NCBI GenBank assembly: GCA_016295005.1
Contig: JAEDMA010000006.1
Location: 1-27,680, forward strand
Length of the DNA: 27,680 bases
DNA from: Christensenellaceae bacterium
GTDB taxonomy: Bacteria; Bacillota; Clostridia; Christensenellales; Borkfalkiaceae
Direction: 5' to 3'
Part shown: positions 1-8,076 of the stretch, piece by piece
Position numbering within the stretch: position 1 is the first letter of the stretch
How the letters are laid out: each line of letters starts with the position of its first letter
Notes under the pieces: model-generated
Database searches by the model: none
What the model saw: only the letters and a program-made list of their open reading frames with translations
Told to the model about the DNA's origin: nothing
Made by a program: the position numbers and the translations under genes

Positions 1-2
1 AC

Positions 3-548
3 CTCATAAAAAACGCCGAGAGAGAAATCAGCGTTCTTAATCTTTTCGCGTACACCGGCGGAGCGACCGTCGCATGCGCGAAAGAAGGCGCAAAAGTGTG
101 CCATGTCGATTCCGCGAAAGGAATGGTGGAACGCGCCGGCGAAAACGCAAGACTTTCGAACGTAAAAAACGACAGAATAAGATATATAATAGACGACTGC
201 AAAAAGTTTGTGGAAAGAGAAATAAGACGGGGCAGAAAATACGACGCCGTCATTATGGACCCGCCGAGTTACGGCAGAGGACCCAACGGTGAAATGTGGA
301 AACTCGAAGAAGAAATTTTCCCGCTCGTATCCCTTTGCGAACAGGTTTTATCGGATAATCCGCTTTTCTTTCTTATAAACAGTTACACTACGGGGCTTCA
401 GCCGCAGGTAATGAAAAATATTCTGGAAATTGCCGTTAAAAAAGGCAGGGGCGGAGAAGTATCCGCTTACGAAGTAGGGCTTAAAACGGAAGAAGAAAAC
501 GTTATTCTGCCTTGCGGAAACTCGGCAATCTGGGTAAACGGGAGATAA
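3..548 (+). CDS. SAM-dependent methyltransferase, RlmI/COG1092-like, 5'-truncated
   Basis: The frame is open from the window edge, so the N-terminus (probably including any PUA-like RNA-binding domain) is missing. What remains is a class I Rossmann methyltransferase core. The glycine-rich SAM loop NLFAYTGGATVA is followed by the acidic strand end CHVDSAKG, and the later DAVIMDPPSYGRG supplies the DPP(S/T) motif IV. This pattern is typical of the RlmI/RlmK group that methylates 23S rRNA. The segment where RlmI m5C enzymes carry their catalytic cysteine reads FLINSYTTG here, with no cysteine, so a cysteine-based m5C reaction is not supported. The stop codon is 1 nt before the next ATG, so it is probably cotranscribed with the pseudouridine synthase. 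The rRNA target is unknown. Confidence 0.8.
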   Translation, partial: LIKNAEREISVLNLFAYTGGATVACAKEGAKVCHVDSAKGMVERAGENARLSNVKNDRIRYIIDDCKKFVEREIRRGRKYDAVIMDPPSYGRGPNGEMWKLEEEIFPLVSLCEQVLSDNPLFFLINSYTTGLQPQVMKNILEIAVKKGRGGEVSAYEVGLKTEEENVILPCGNSAIWVNGR

Positions 549-549
549 A

Positions 550-1260
550 ATGGAAGAACTTAACATACTTCACGAAGACAATCACATAATAGTGGTGTTA
601 AAACCGCAAAACGTTCCGTCCTGCGAAGACGACAGTAAGGATAAAGACCTTCTTACGATGATTAAGGAGTACATAAAAACCGCTTACGATAAACCGGGCA
701 ACGTCTATGTAGGGTTGGTACATCGTCTTGACAGACCGACGGGCGGCGTAATGGTTTTCGCAAAATCTTCAAAAGCCGCCGCAAGACTTTCCGAACAGAT
801 GAAAAACGGCGATTTCGAAAAAAGGTACTACACCGTTTTAACGGGTAAACCCAAGGAAGACAAAGGCGTTTTAACCCATTATATGAAAAAGAACAGTATA
901 AACAATATGGTTTATATCTGCAGCGCGGGGGAAGCGAACGCGAAGTTCGCCGAACTCGAATATAACGTTTTAGACGAAAAGGACGGACTTTATCTTACCG
1001 AAGTGAGATTGCATACGGGCAGAAGTCATCAGATACGTGTTCAGATGAACGCGATAGGGTGCCCGGTTTACGGGGATATGCGTTACGGCGGACCCGCCGC
1101 GAAAAAAGGCAATCTCGCGCTCTGGGCGTATTACCTTGCGTTCACTCATCCCGTAACCAAAGAAAGAATGGTTTTCAGAGTACAACCGCCGACGGACGTT
1201 ACGCCCTGGAATAAATTCGATACCGAAAAAAGCGTAACCATATTAAAACCCGAATATTAA
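550..1260 (+). CDS. RluA-family RNA pseudouridine synthase (no S4 domain)
   Basis: This enzyme isomerises specific uridines to pseudouridine in rRNA or tRNA. The 236-residue protein carries the RluA signature HRLDRPTGG at residues 58-66, with the catalytic aspartate at D61. Downstream are KRYYTVLTGKP and HTGRSHQIRVQ, which are conserved in the catalytic fold. The N-terminus starts directly with the catalytic-domain strand (ILHEDNHIIVVLKP), so it is a short form without an S4 domain. The ATG is preceded by GGGAG and lies 1 nt after the methyltransferase stop, so the two RNA-modification genes form an operon ending at the hairpin at 1264-1291. Which U it modifies cannot be read from the sequence. 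Confidence 0.9.
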   Translation: MEELNILHEDNHIIVVLKPQNVPSCEDDSKDKDLLTMIKEYIKTAYDKPGNVYVGLVHRLDRPTGGVMVFAKSSKAAARLSEQMKNGDFEKRYYTVLTGKPKEDKGVLTHYMKKNSINNMVYICSAGEANAKFAELEYNVLDEKDGLYLTEVRLHTGRSHQIRVQMNAIGCPVYGDMRYGGPAAKKGNLALWAYYLAFTHPVTKERMVFRVQPPTDVTPWNKFDTEKSVTILKPEY

Positions 1261-1263
1261 AAC

Positions 1264-1291
1264 AAATCCGCGTTAAAACCGCGGATTTTTC
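1264..1291 (+). terminator. Intrinsic terminator between convergent genes
   Basis: A perfect 9-bp stem, AAATCCGCG (1264-1272) with CGCGGATTT (1280-1288), has a 7-nt loop and runs into TTTTT. On the minus strand the same stem is followed by GTTTTAATA, so it can serve both the synthase and the convergent MntP-like gene. Confidence 0.85.
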
Positions 1292-1302
1292 ATTTATCGC
1301 GA

Positions 1303-1833
1303 TTAAAAAATCAACCCCGAAAGTTTGTATAAACCTAAAATTATAAGGATAACCGAGGGGAGAAAGGAAAGTTTTTCGGCTTTTTTCAAGATTGGGAATT
1401 CCGAAAGCAAAATACCGATAAAAACCATAATTCCGTGCATCAGCGCGATTATTACGGGAACGTAAAACGAGTTTATTCCCATAAGGGAAAGGGATAGATT
1501 CGCAAACGCGCCGTCGAGTCCCACGGCAAACCCCGTAAGAAATATTTTCGCCGTAAGGCTCTTGTCGTCGTTACTGCTTTCCTTTTCTTTTTTTGTAAGC
1601 CCGAACACGCCCGTTCCTATTAAAACGATTCCGCCGAGACACGCCGTTTTTTCGTTTAACACGGAAGATAGAATCATCGCGGCGTAGTTCGCGATAAGGC
1701 ACATTGCGAAAACGGTTAAAGTTATACCGAGAACGACGGGGATTTTATTTTTTCTCCCGAAAGAAAGGGAAAATCCGCAAAGAAGGGAGTCCACGCTTAC
1801 GGTGAAAGCCGTTATAAGTAAATAGTATATCAT
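1303..1833 (-). CDS. MntP/YtaF-like integral membrane protein, putative manganese/cation efflux pump
   Basis: A small, very hydrophobic protein of 176 residues from the ATG with about six membrane segments. It contains two similar halves: FTVSVDSLLCGFSLSFG near the N-terminus and FAVGLDGAFANLSLSL near the middle. The acidic residue followed by small residues inside a helix, present once per half, is the hallmark of the MntP/LysE-like (DUF204) efflux family, and the spacing fits YtaF-like members. Family members export Mn2+ and protect from manganese excess, but the substrate is not proven here. A TTG at 1842 in the same frame has AAAGG 9 nt upstream and could be the real start (179 residues). 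The gene is divergent from the surface-protein gene, with a shared 224-bp control region. Confidence 0.75.
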   Translation of the reverse strand: MIYYLLITAFTVSVDSLLCGFSLSFGRKNKIPVVLGITLTVFAMCLIANYAAMILSSVLNEKTACLGGIVLIGTGVFGLTKKEKESSNDDKSLTAKIFLTGFAVGLDGAFANLSLSLMGINSFYVPVIIALMHGIMVFIGILLSEFPILKKAEKLSFLPSVILIILGLYKLSGLIF

Positions 1834-1970
1834 TTGTAACAAGACCTAAAACCTTTTCTTTCTACATACTATTCGGGCGAAAATTTTTTGGTTACCCCGT
1901 AAAATGGCGGAATCGCGGACATAATATGCGCATAATTCGAAAAATAGTACAAATTATTGTCATAAGGAGA

Positions 1971-1999
1971 TTGACAAACTATTTTTTTAAGTGTAAAAT
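1971..1999 (+). promoter_or_regulatory. Sigma70-type promoter of the surface-protein gene
   Basis: TTGACA (1971-1976), a 17-nt spacer and TAAAAT (1994-1999). Transcription should start near 2006. This rules out the upstream in-frame ATG at 1926 and supports translation start at 2058. Inverted hexamers AATAGT (1997-2002) and ACTATT (2007-2012) overlap the -10/+1 region and could be an operator. Confidence 0.8.
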
Positions 2000-2057
2000 A
2001 GTAAAGACTATTAGTGAAAATATCGCTACAATAAATTTTAAGGAGTTTTCGGCTTGT

Positions 2058-3932
2058 ATGAAAATGGCAAAATCCTATAAAATAATAACTCTTATCGCGG
2101 CGGTCGCGTTAAGTCTGGCGGCGGCTTTCGGCTGCATGAACTTTTCCCTTGCGAAAGCGGAAGCTTCCCCGAATACTTTCTTTACGGTAAGTTCCGGCGC
2201 GTCGATGGAATTCGACGGGGAAAATCTTTCGGCTAAACTTAAAAACAACGACGTGTTGTCTTTCGAAAACCAACTCGTAGCCGACGACCTGGGTCTTGAA
2301 TTTTCTTATACGGGTTTAACCAAATTAACCCTTACGCTTACCGCCGATTCTTACGGCGCGAACGGTAATAAAAATACCGACGGCAAATACGACAAATCCA
2401 TTGAAAACGTTCTCGTTTTCGAAAACGGTTCTTTCACCTTTAACGGCGCAGCCGGTTATGCCGTGGCGGACGGCGACGTAAACGTTAAATTTTTCGTTGA
2501 AAATAATCTGATTAACGCCATCGTAAACGGCGGCGCGGCAGTTGTCGGCGGAAATTACTATAAAGTCGCTAACGTGGACAAAACCGCGGTTTCCGTTTCT
2601 TTCAAGGCTTCTGCCGAAGGCAACGCGGAAGGCGAACTCGTATTAAAGAGCGTGGATCAGAAAGTTTCCGATACGACGGGCAACTTCAAGCAGACTTTCA
2701 AAATGACCGACGGGACTTTCGATAAAACGGCTTATCAAAGAATTACCCTTTCGGATAAAATCTTTAACGGCGCGAACGTCGTTAAAAAGGACACAAGTTT
2801 CTCGGTAACCGCCACCGCTTACGCGGTTTTGGGCGGCAACTCCAAAAATATTAAGATTGTAGCAGGTAAAGACGTTTACGTAGGCGAAACTTTCGGAAAA
2901 CTCGATTTCGGCAAAGAAGGTATGGAAACTATTAAAATAGTCGATTCTTCCGATAATGAAAAAGTTTACGAAGAATACACTTTCGAAGTAAAAAGCGGCG
3001 ACGATACCGCTCCCGTTTACAATATGGATACGACTGCCATCGAAGCTTTTACCGCGGCGGTTAATGACCGTCTCGTTCAGAAAGACGACGACGGCAACGT
3101 TTTAACCGACGCGAGCGGAAAACCGATGAACGTTTGTCTCGGTTCCGGCGAAAAGTTGGAAATTCCTTCGATGAAAGATATGGTGTCCGACGATTTCACT
3201 TCTTACGAAAATCTTAAATACACCGTTCATTATTCTTCGCCTTCCACGACTTCCACCACTTCGAGTTTCGAAGTTCCTTTGACGGAAGCGGGCGACTATT
3301 CTTTCTACGTAACCTTTATCGACGAAAGCGGTAACGAAATGAAAGCGAAAGAGTTCGTTTATACCGACGACAAAGATTCCAACAAAGAATATTTCGGCGC
3401 GTACAAGCCTTACATTTTCACCTTTACCGTTTACGATAACGCGGACATTTCCGTAACGTGCGACGGCAGACAGGGCGAAGGTTATATCGGCGAAGATTAT
3501 ATCGCGACCGGTTTCGATATTACCGCAACCGATTATAAAACGGTTTACACCCTTTGGTACAGAGCGAACGAAACTTCCGAATGGATAGAAATTCCCGCAG
3601 CGAAAAACGTTACCGATAAATCCTATAACGTAAACGGATTTACTTATGATAACGTAAAGGCAATCGGTTTCAACGGAGACGTTTCCTTTACTCCCGACAG
3701 AGTAGGTCAGTACAAAATAAAATGCGTTGTAAGATCTACCGCCAACAACAGGTTGTCGCAAGCGGAAACGAGCATTATAAAAGTAAACGGTTATCCGAAA
3801 ACGGTTACACCGGACAACCACTGGTTGGAAAACAACGTCTGGTCGGTCGTATTCCTTTCTATCGGTACTCTGTGTCTTATCGGAATCGTCGTTCTTCTTT
3901 GCATCAAACCTAAAGAAGACACCGAAGACTAA
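2058..3932 (+). CDS. Exported single-anchor surface protein with Ig-like domains, unknown function
   Basis: I do not recognise this family. From the ATG at 2058 (AGGAG at 2041-2045, spacing 12, rather long) the protein has 624 residues. It starts with a signal peptide: basic start MKMAKSYK, hydrophobic core at about 9-25, and possible cleavage after AKA or AEA at 34-36. A FGC at 24-26 is a poor lipobox. The long extracellular part is rich in aspartate, threonine and aromatic residues and appears to be beta-sandwich repeats. Segments such as LTEAGDYSFYVTFIDESGN and VGQYKIKCVVRSTANN have the pattern seen at the end of PKD/Ig-like domains. The C-terminus is one membrane helix (about 590-612, VFLSIGTLCLIGIVVLLC) with a short charged tail KPKEDTED. 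There is no LPXTG sorting motif. It is monocistronic, between its own promoter and terminator. It could be an envelope-associated adhesin or a stalk component. Confidence 0.8.
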   Translation: MKMAKSYKIITLIAAVALSLAAAFGCMNFSLAKAEASPNTFFTVSSGASMEFDGENLSAKLKNNDVLSFENQLVADDLGLEFSYTGLTKLTLTLTADSYGANGNKNTDGKYDKSIENVLVFENGSFTFNGAAGYAVADGDVNVKFFVENNLINAIVNGGAAVVGGNYYKVANVDKTAVSVSFKASAEGNAEGELVLKSVDQKVSDTTGNFKQTFKMTDGTFDKTAYQRITLSDKIFNGANVVKKDTSFSVTATAYAVLGGNSKNIKIVAGKDVYVGETFGKLDFGKEGMETIKIVDSSDNEKVYEEYTFEVKSGDDTAPVYNMDTTAIEAFTAAVNDRLVQKDDDGNVLTDASGKPMNVCLGSGEKLEIPSMKDMVSDDFTSYENLKYTVHYSSPSTTSTTSSFEVPLTEAGDYSFYVTFIDESGNEMKAKEFVYTDDKDSNKEYFGAYKPYIFTFTVYDNADISVTCDGRQGEGYIGEDYIATGFDITATDYKTVYTLWYRANETSEWIEIPAAKNVTDKSYNVNGFTYDNVKAIGFNGDVSFTPDRVGQYKIKCVVRSTANNRLSQAETSIIKVNGYPKTVTPDNHWLENNVWSVVFLSIGTLCLIGIVVLLCIKPKEDTED

Positions 3933-3947
3933 TAATAAAAACAACGT

Positions 3948-3979
3948 AAAGGACTTCCGAAAACGGAAGTCCTTTAATA
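3948..3979 (+). terminator. Intrinsic terminator after the surface-protein gene
   Basis: A perfect 12-bp stem, AAAGGACTTCCG (3948-3959) with CGGAAGTCCTTT (3964-3975), closed by an AAAA loop. The U-tract is short (TTTAAT), so termination may be partial. Confidence 0.75.
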
Positions 3980-4033
3980 AACGTTTCGCATCTTTTAAAA
4001 GCGTGAAAACGCGGGCTGTATTAATTTGCGGAC

Positions 4034-4127
4034 ATTTATACGGATTTACCGAAAACGGGGAAAGTCGGAGCCACGGGGGTCAATGGTTATTCTACCGAAT
4101 TTTATACGGATTTACCGAAAAAGGGGA
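4034..4127 (+). repeat. Duplicated leader segment upstream of the second RluA-type gene
   Basis: Twenty-one bases beginning TTTATACGGATTTACC occur exactly at 4035-4055 and again at 4101-4121. Each copy is followed by one differing base and then GGGGA. The second copy supplies the GGGGAG ribosome site of the gene at 4138. The copies are 66 bp apart and lie between a terminator and a start codon, so they are most likely 5' UTR sequence. Confidence 0.7.
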
Positions 4128-4137
4128 GAAAAGAGTA

Positions 4138-4977
4138 TTGAAAAGTTTTGTTTCCGATAAAAAAACTAAATTATCGAGAATGGCTTGTTCTCCCGCGGTG
4201 GGCGTTCCTTATTCCTCTCTTCGGAAAGCTTTACGTAAAAAAGACGTTAAAGTAAACGGTAAAAGGGTCAACTGCGACGTAACGTTAAACGTCGGGGATA
4301 ACGTTACCGTATACTACGAAGAAAAAGCGGTTGCGCCTTGCGAAATTTTATATTCCGACGACAACGTAATCGTTGTAAACAAAAAAAGCGGATTTTTATC
4401 GGAAGATGTTTTCGCTTACCTTAAAAACGAGAACGAAAACACAAGGTTTATTCATCGCCTTGACAGAAACACTTCGGGCGTTATGATATTCGCTTTGAAC
4501 GAAAACGCCGAAAAAGAACTTACAGGCGGGTTTAAAAACCGCGTTTTCGATAAAAAGTATATAGCCGAAGTTTTCGGAAAACCGGAAAAGGAAAGCGACG
4601 AATTAAAAGCGTATTTAAAAAAAGACGCGGAAAATTCTTTGGTTACGGTAACCGACGAAAAGGTTAAGGGCAGCGCAGAAATAAGAACGGATTATAAAGT
4701 CCTTGACTACGACAACGGTAAATCGCTTCTCGAAGTAACTTTACATTCGGGGAAAACTCATCAGATAAGGGCGCACCTCGCGCATATAGGACACCCCGTC
4801 GTCGGCGATGGCAAATACGGGGAAAACGAGCAGAATAAAAAGGAAGGCGTTTACAGGCAGTTGCTTACGGCGTATTCGTTGACCTTGTTCTTCGATGAAA
4901 AAAGCCCCCTTCGCTATCTTAACGGAAAAACATTCAAATTAAAGGAAAAACCATGCCTCAGGACGCATTCACGTTAA
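4138..4977 (+). CDS. RluA-family pseudouridine synthase with N-terminal S4-like domain
   Basis: The protein has 280 residues from a TTG start at 4138, which has GGGGAG 9 nt upstream. An in-frame GTG at 4003 would add 45 residues encoded by a duplicated leader that resembles no synthase domain, so it was rejected. Residues about 3-62 form an S4-like RNA-binding module (SSLRKALRKKDVKVNGKRV, then VGDNVTVYY). The catalytic domain has HRLDRNTSG with catalytic D109, then KKYIAEVFGKP and HSGKTHQIRAHLAHIGHPVVGDGKYG. This domain order fits RluC/RluD-type 23S rRNA synthases. Its last 25 nt overlap the start of rqcH, which suggests translational coupling. This is the second RluA-type enzyme within 5 kb; the two probably modify different sites. 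Confidence 0.9.
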   Translation: MKSFVSDKKTKLSRMACSPAVGVPYSSLRKALRKKDVKVNGKRVNCDVTLNVGDNVTVYYEEKAVAPCEILYSDDNVIVVNKKSGFLSEDVFAYLKNENENTRFIHRLDRNTSGVMIFALNENAEKELTGGFKNRVFDKKYIAEVFGKPEKESDELKAYLKKDAENSLVTVTDEKVKGSAEIRTDYKVLDYDNGKSLLEVTLHSGKTHQIRAHLAHIGHPVVGDGKYGENEQNKKEGVYRQLLTAYSLTLFFDEKSPLRYLNGKTFKLKEKPCLRTHSR

Positions 4978-6647
4978 AATATCTTTGCGCGGAACTGAAC
5001 GACTTGTTAAAAGGCGGAAAAGTGAACAGGGTCGTTCAGCCGTCTAACGACGCCGTAGTTTTAACAATATACACGGGCAAAGGAACGGAAAAACTGCTTC
5101 TCGATTCCGACCCGTCAAGTCCGAAAATAGGAATAATTAAAAGGGAAACGGAAAGTCCTTTAACCGCGCCTAACTTTTGCATGCTTTTAAGAAAGCATTT
5201 ACTGTCGGCTACGGTAAAAGAGATTTCGCTCGTCGGGTTTGACAGAATAGTTAAACTCGATTTTGTTTCGTCTTCGGAGTTTTTCGGCGGTTCGGTTAAA
5301 ACCATTTACGCCGAACTTATGGGCAGATATTCAAACGTTATATTGACGGAAAACGGCAAAATACTCGGCGGCAACAGGGGAATAAACATGCTCGGCGTGG
5401 GCGTGAGACCCCTTATAGTCGGTTGCGACTACGTCTTTCCGCCGACGCAAAACAAAAAACTGCCTTCCGACAAAAGCATTGCAGAAGATTTACAGTCTTT
5501 CGTCGGCGAAGATTTACCGTCTTTTTTAGCGTCGGATATAAGCGGAATCGCTCTTTCCACGGCGAAAGAGATGACGGAAAGATATAAAAAAGTTACGGGC
5601 AAAACTGCGATAAAAACGAGCGATGCGGAAGATTTCTATTCGTTTATAAAAGAATTTCTCTTAAACGCGAAACCGAACCCGTGCGTAACGGTAAACGGAG
5701 AAAACGTAACCGACGTGTTCGTCTTGCCCTACGAAACCGTTGCCGACGGAAAAAAATATTTCGATAAACTGTATAAAGCGGAAGAGTATTACTACGATAA
5801 AAGAGAAAAAGCGAAAAAATTTCTTTCCCTTAAAGAAAGATTAATGAACGTAACGAACGCCGCTCTTAAAAAGGCGAAAAAAAGGCTTTCGGCTATAAAA
5901 ACGAAGGAACGCGCAGCCGCCGATCTCGAATCGGACAGAATAAAAGGCGAAATTCTTCTGGCTAACGTTTATAAAATAAAAGGCAACGAAACGGAAGTAA
6001 CGCTCGACAATTATTACGACGGAGGCGTTATAACGATAGAACTCGATAACCGTATTTCCCCCGCAAAAAACAGCGAAAACTATTTTAAAAAATACGCCAA
6101 GAAAAAACGCGCGCTCGTTTCTATATCCGAACAAAAAGAAATAGCCGAAAAAGAAGTGGAATACTTTGAAAGCGTAACGGATTTTATTAGCATGGCGACG
6201 GAAATCGAAGACCTTAACGGTATAAAAGAAGAGTTGACGCTAAACGGCGCGCTGAAAGAAAAAACCGACGTGAGAAAAAAACGCGTCGAGAGAAAGTTCA
6301 GAGAGTACTTAATAGACGGCGTTTCGGTAAAGATAGGCAGGAACAATCTCGAAAACGACGAACTTTTGTCTTTGAGCAAAGGGGAATACACCTGGCTTCA
6401 CGCTAAAGATTATCATTCTTCCCACGTTATAATAGAGAAAAACGAAGTTAAAGATTCCGTTCTTAAAACGGCTGCGGAAATATGCGCTTATTATTCGAAA
6501 GGAAGAGAAGGCGGCAAAACGGAAATCGTTTACACTCTAAAAAAACACGTCAAAAAACCGCCGTCGGCAAAAGCCGGTTTTGTTGTTTACACCGATTATA
6601 AATCGATTTTTGTCTTTCCCGATAAGCATGAAAATCAATTAAAGTAA
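4953..6647 (+). CDS. rqcH: Rqc2/RqcH (NFACT, FbpA-like) ribosome-associated quality-control factor
   Basis: RqcH binds 50S subunits still holding a stalled peptidyl-tRNA and recruits tRNA-Ala to add a C-terminal alanine tail, marking the chain for proteolysis. The 564-residue length and domain order match: NFACT-N (about 1-200), helical and coiled-coil middle (about 270-430, rich in K and E), and NFACT-R near the C-terminus, with EYTWLHAKDYHSSHVII around residue 480. In NFACT-N the sequence GFDRIVKLDF places D97 and R98 at the same numbers as the residues needed for Ala tailing in Bacillus subtilis RqcH, so it is probably active. Older annotation calls this family fibronectin-binding protein. 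The start lies inside the preceding synthase gene. ClpXP, a likely protease for Ala-tailed chains, is encoded 1.5 kb downstream. Confidence 0.93.
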   Translation: MPQDAFTLKYLCAELNDLLKGGKVNRVVQPSNDAVVLTIYTGKGTEKLLLDSDPSSPKIGIIKRETESPLTAPNFCMLLRKHLLSATVKEISLVGFDRIVKLDFVSSSEFFGGSVKTIYAELMGRYSNVILTENGKILGGNRGINMLGVGVRPLIVGCDYVFPPTQNKKLPSDKSIAEDLQSFVGEDLPSFLASDISGIALSTAKEMTERYKKVTGKTAIKTSDAEDFYSFIKEFLLNAKPNPCVTVNGENVTDVFVLPYETVADGKKYFDKLYKAEEYYYDKREKAKKFLSLKERLMNVTNAALKKAKKRLSAIKTKERAAADLESDRIKGEILLANVYKIKGNETEVTLDNYYDGGVITIELDNRISPAKNSENYFKKYAKKKRALVSISEQKEIAEKEVEYFESVTDFISMATEIEDLNGIKEELTLNGALKEKTDVRKKRVERKFREYLIDGVSVKIGRNNLENDELLSLSKGEYTWLHAKDYHSSHVIIEKNEVKDSVLKTAAEICAYYSKGREGGKTEIVYTLKKHVKKPPSAKAGFVVYTDYKSIFVFPDKHENQLK

Positions 6648-6665
6648 TTTAAACCGCATAAAAAG

Positions 6666-6694
6666 TTGCAATTTAAATTGCGGTATGATAAAAT
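6666..6694 (+). promoter_or_regulatory. Promoter of tig with embedded palindrome
   Basis: TTGCAA (6666-6671), a 17-nt spacer, then TGA-TAAAAT (extended -10, hexamer 6689-6694). A perfect 14-bp palindrome, GCAATTTAAATTGC (6668-6681), overlaps the -35 and half of the spacer, which is a good position for a repressor site. Confidence 0.75.
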
Positions 6695-6726
6695 ATGTTA
6701 GAATTTTGAATTAACAGGAGTTCAGT

Positions 6727-8016
6727 ATGAAATACACATTTGAAAAAACCGAAAAAAGCACGGTTAAAATTACCATAAATCTTGAAGAGAAAGAATGGAA
6801 CGAAGCCATCGACGCCGCTTACGAAAAAGTTAAAGGCAAATATTCCATGCCCGGTTTCCGTAAGGGCAAAGTTCCCAAAAAGGTTCTCGAAAGCGCGTAC
6901 GGCGCAGGCGTTTTCTACGAAGAAGCCATAAACATCGCGTTCCCTAAATATTACGAAGAAGTTTTAGATAAAGAACCCTCCATCGAAGCGGTTGCCCGCC
7001 CCGATATCGACATTAAAGATATTTCCGAAAAAGGCATATCCATGATTGCCGAAGTAGCGGTAAAACCCGAAGTCAAACTCGGCGAATATAAGGGTATAAC
7101 TTTCAAGAAAGTTGAGTATAATGTTAAAGAAGCCGACGTAAAAGACGAACTTAAACGTTTACAGGAAAGAAATTCCAGAACGGTAGACGTTACCGACAGA
7201 GCGGTAGAATCGGGCGACACGGTTACCATTGATTACTCCGGTTCGGTCGACGGCGTTAAATTCGAAGGCGGCACGGCGGAAAAACAGCCGTTAACTATCG
7301 GCAGCAACACCTTTATTCCCGGTTTCGAAGATCAGATTATCGGTATGAAAATCGGCGAAGAAAAAGATATTACCGTTAAGTTCCCCGAAGATTATCACGC
7401 GGAAAACTTAAAGGGTAAAGATTCCGTATTTCATATCGTACTCCACGAAATAAAAGCCAAAGAACTTCCCGAACTCACCGACGAATTCATTAAAGACGCG
7501 GTAGGCGCGGAATCTCTGGACGCTTACAAGAAAGAAATCAAAGAAAGACTCAAAAAACAGAATAAAGACAGAGCGGAACGCGAAATCGAAGACGAAATCG
7601 TTAAAAAGGTTACCGCAAACGCAGAAGTAGTTATTCCCGAAGCGTTAATCGACAATCAGATCGACCAGATGGTCAACGAAATGAGTTACAGACTTTCCTA
7701 TCAGGGTCTTAAACTGGAAGATTACCTTAAATACGTAGGAAAGACTATGGAAGAATACAGAAAAGGCTATTACGATCAGGCGAAAGATTTGGTTAAATCT
7801 CAACTCGTCATCGGCAAAATCATCGAAGAAGAAAAAATCGACGCGACCGAAGAAGACGTTACCGCCAAAATCGAAGAAATGGCTAAAGCGCAAGGCAAAA
7901 AAGCGCCCGACCTTAAAAAGGATATGGCCGCCCGCCAGTTGGATTACGTTAAAAACGAAATCATCGTTAAAAAACTTTTCGACTTCTTAAAGAGCGCAAA
8001 CGAAATCAAGAAATAA
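6727..8016 (+). CDS. tig: Trigger factor, ribosome-bound chaperone and peptidyl-prolyl isomerase
   Basis: Trigger factor docks at the exit tunnel beside L23 and shields nascent chains. The 429-residue protein has the full three-part layout. The N-terminal ribosome-binding domain carries the signature GFRKGKVP at 43-50. An FKBP-type PPIase domain spans about 157-245 (GDTVTIDYSG, then FIPGFEDQIIGMKIGEEK). The C-terminal helical chaperone domain is rich in K and E. AGGAG lies 7 nt before the ATG (AGGAGTTCAGTATG). It has its own promoter and heads tig-clpP-clpX. L23, its docking protein, is encoded in the downstream ribosomal cluster. Confidence 0.97.
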   Translation: MKYTFEKTEKSTVKITINLEEKEWNEAIDAAYEKVKGKYSMPGFRKGKVPKKVLESAYGAGVFYEEAINIAFPKYYEEVLDKEPSIEAVARPDIDIKDISEKGISMIAEVAVKPEVKLGEYKGITFKKVEYNVKEADVKDELKRLQERNSRTVDVTDRAVESGDTVTIDYSGSVDGVKFEGGTAEKQPLTIGSNTFIPGFEDQIIGMKIGEEKDITVKFPEDYHAENLKGKDSVFHIVLHEIKAKELPELTDEFIKDAVGAESLDAYKKEIKERLKKQNKDRAEREIEDEIVKKVTANAEVVIPEALIDNQIDQMVNEMSYRLSYQGLKLEDYLKYVGKTMEEYRKGYYDQAKDLVKSQLVIGKIIEEEKIDATEEDVTAKIEEMAKAQGKKAPDLKKDMAARQLDYVKNEIIVKKLFDFLKSANEIKK

Positions 8017-8076
8017 TCGGACGGATAAAAAAGACGCGGCGCGTCCTTAAAAGCAAAATAGTTATCGGAGATCAAA

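Noticed and set aside
1901..1913. 13-bp AAAATGGCGGAAT also found at 27016-27028
   Set aside because: A match of this length is expected by chance in a 27-kb window.
1834..1925. yybP-ykoY manganese riboswitch ahead of the MntP-like gene
   Set aside because: The 90-nt leader on the minus strand does not show the paired loop motifs of that riboswitch.
1926..2057. Upstream in-frame ATG for the surface protein (44 extra residues)
   Set aside because: The promoter at 1971-1999 starts transcription after it, and the signal peptide begins at 2058.
3102..3944. A 280-codon open frame on the minus strand opposite the surface-protein gene
   Set aside because: It is a mirror of the plus-strand codon bias, is rich in R/F/V without domain logic, and overlaps a gene with promoter, signal peptide and terminator.
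4003..4137. GTG start extending the S4-type pseudouridine synthase by 45 residues
   Set aside because: The extension is encoded by a duplicated leader and lacks family similarity; TTG at 4138 has a well-spaced ribosome site.
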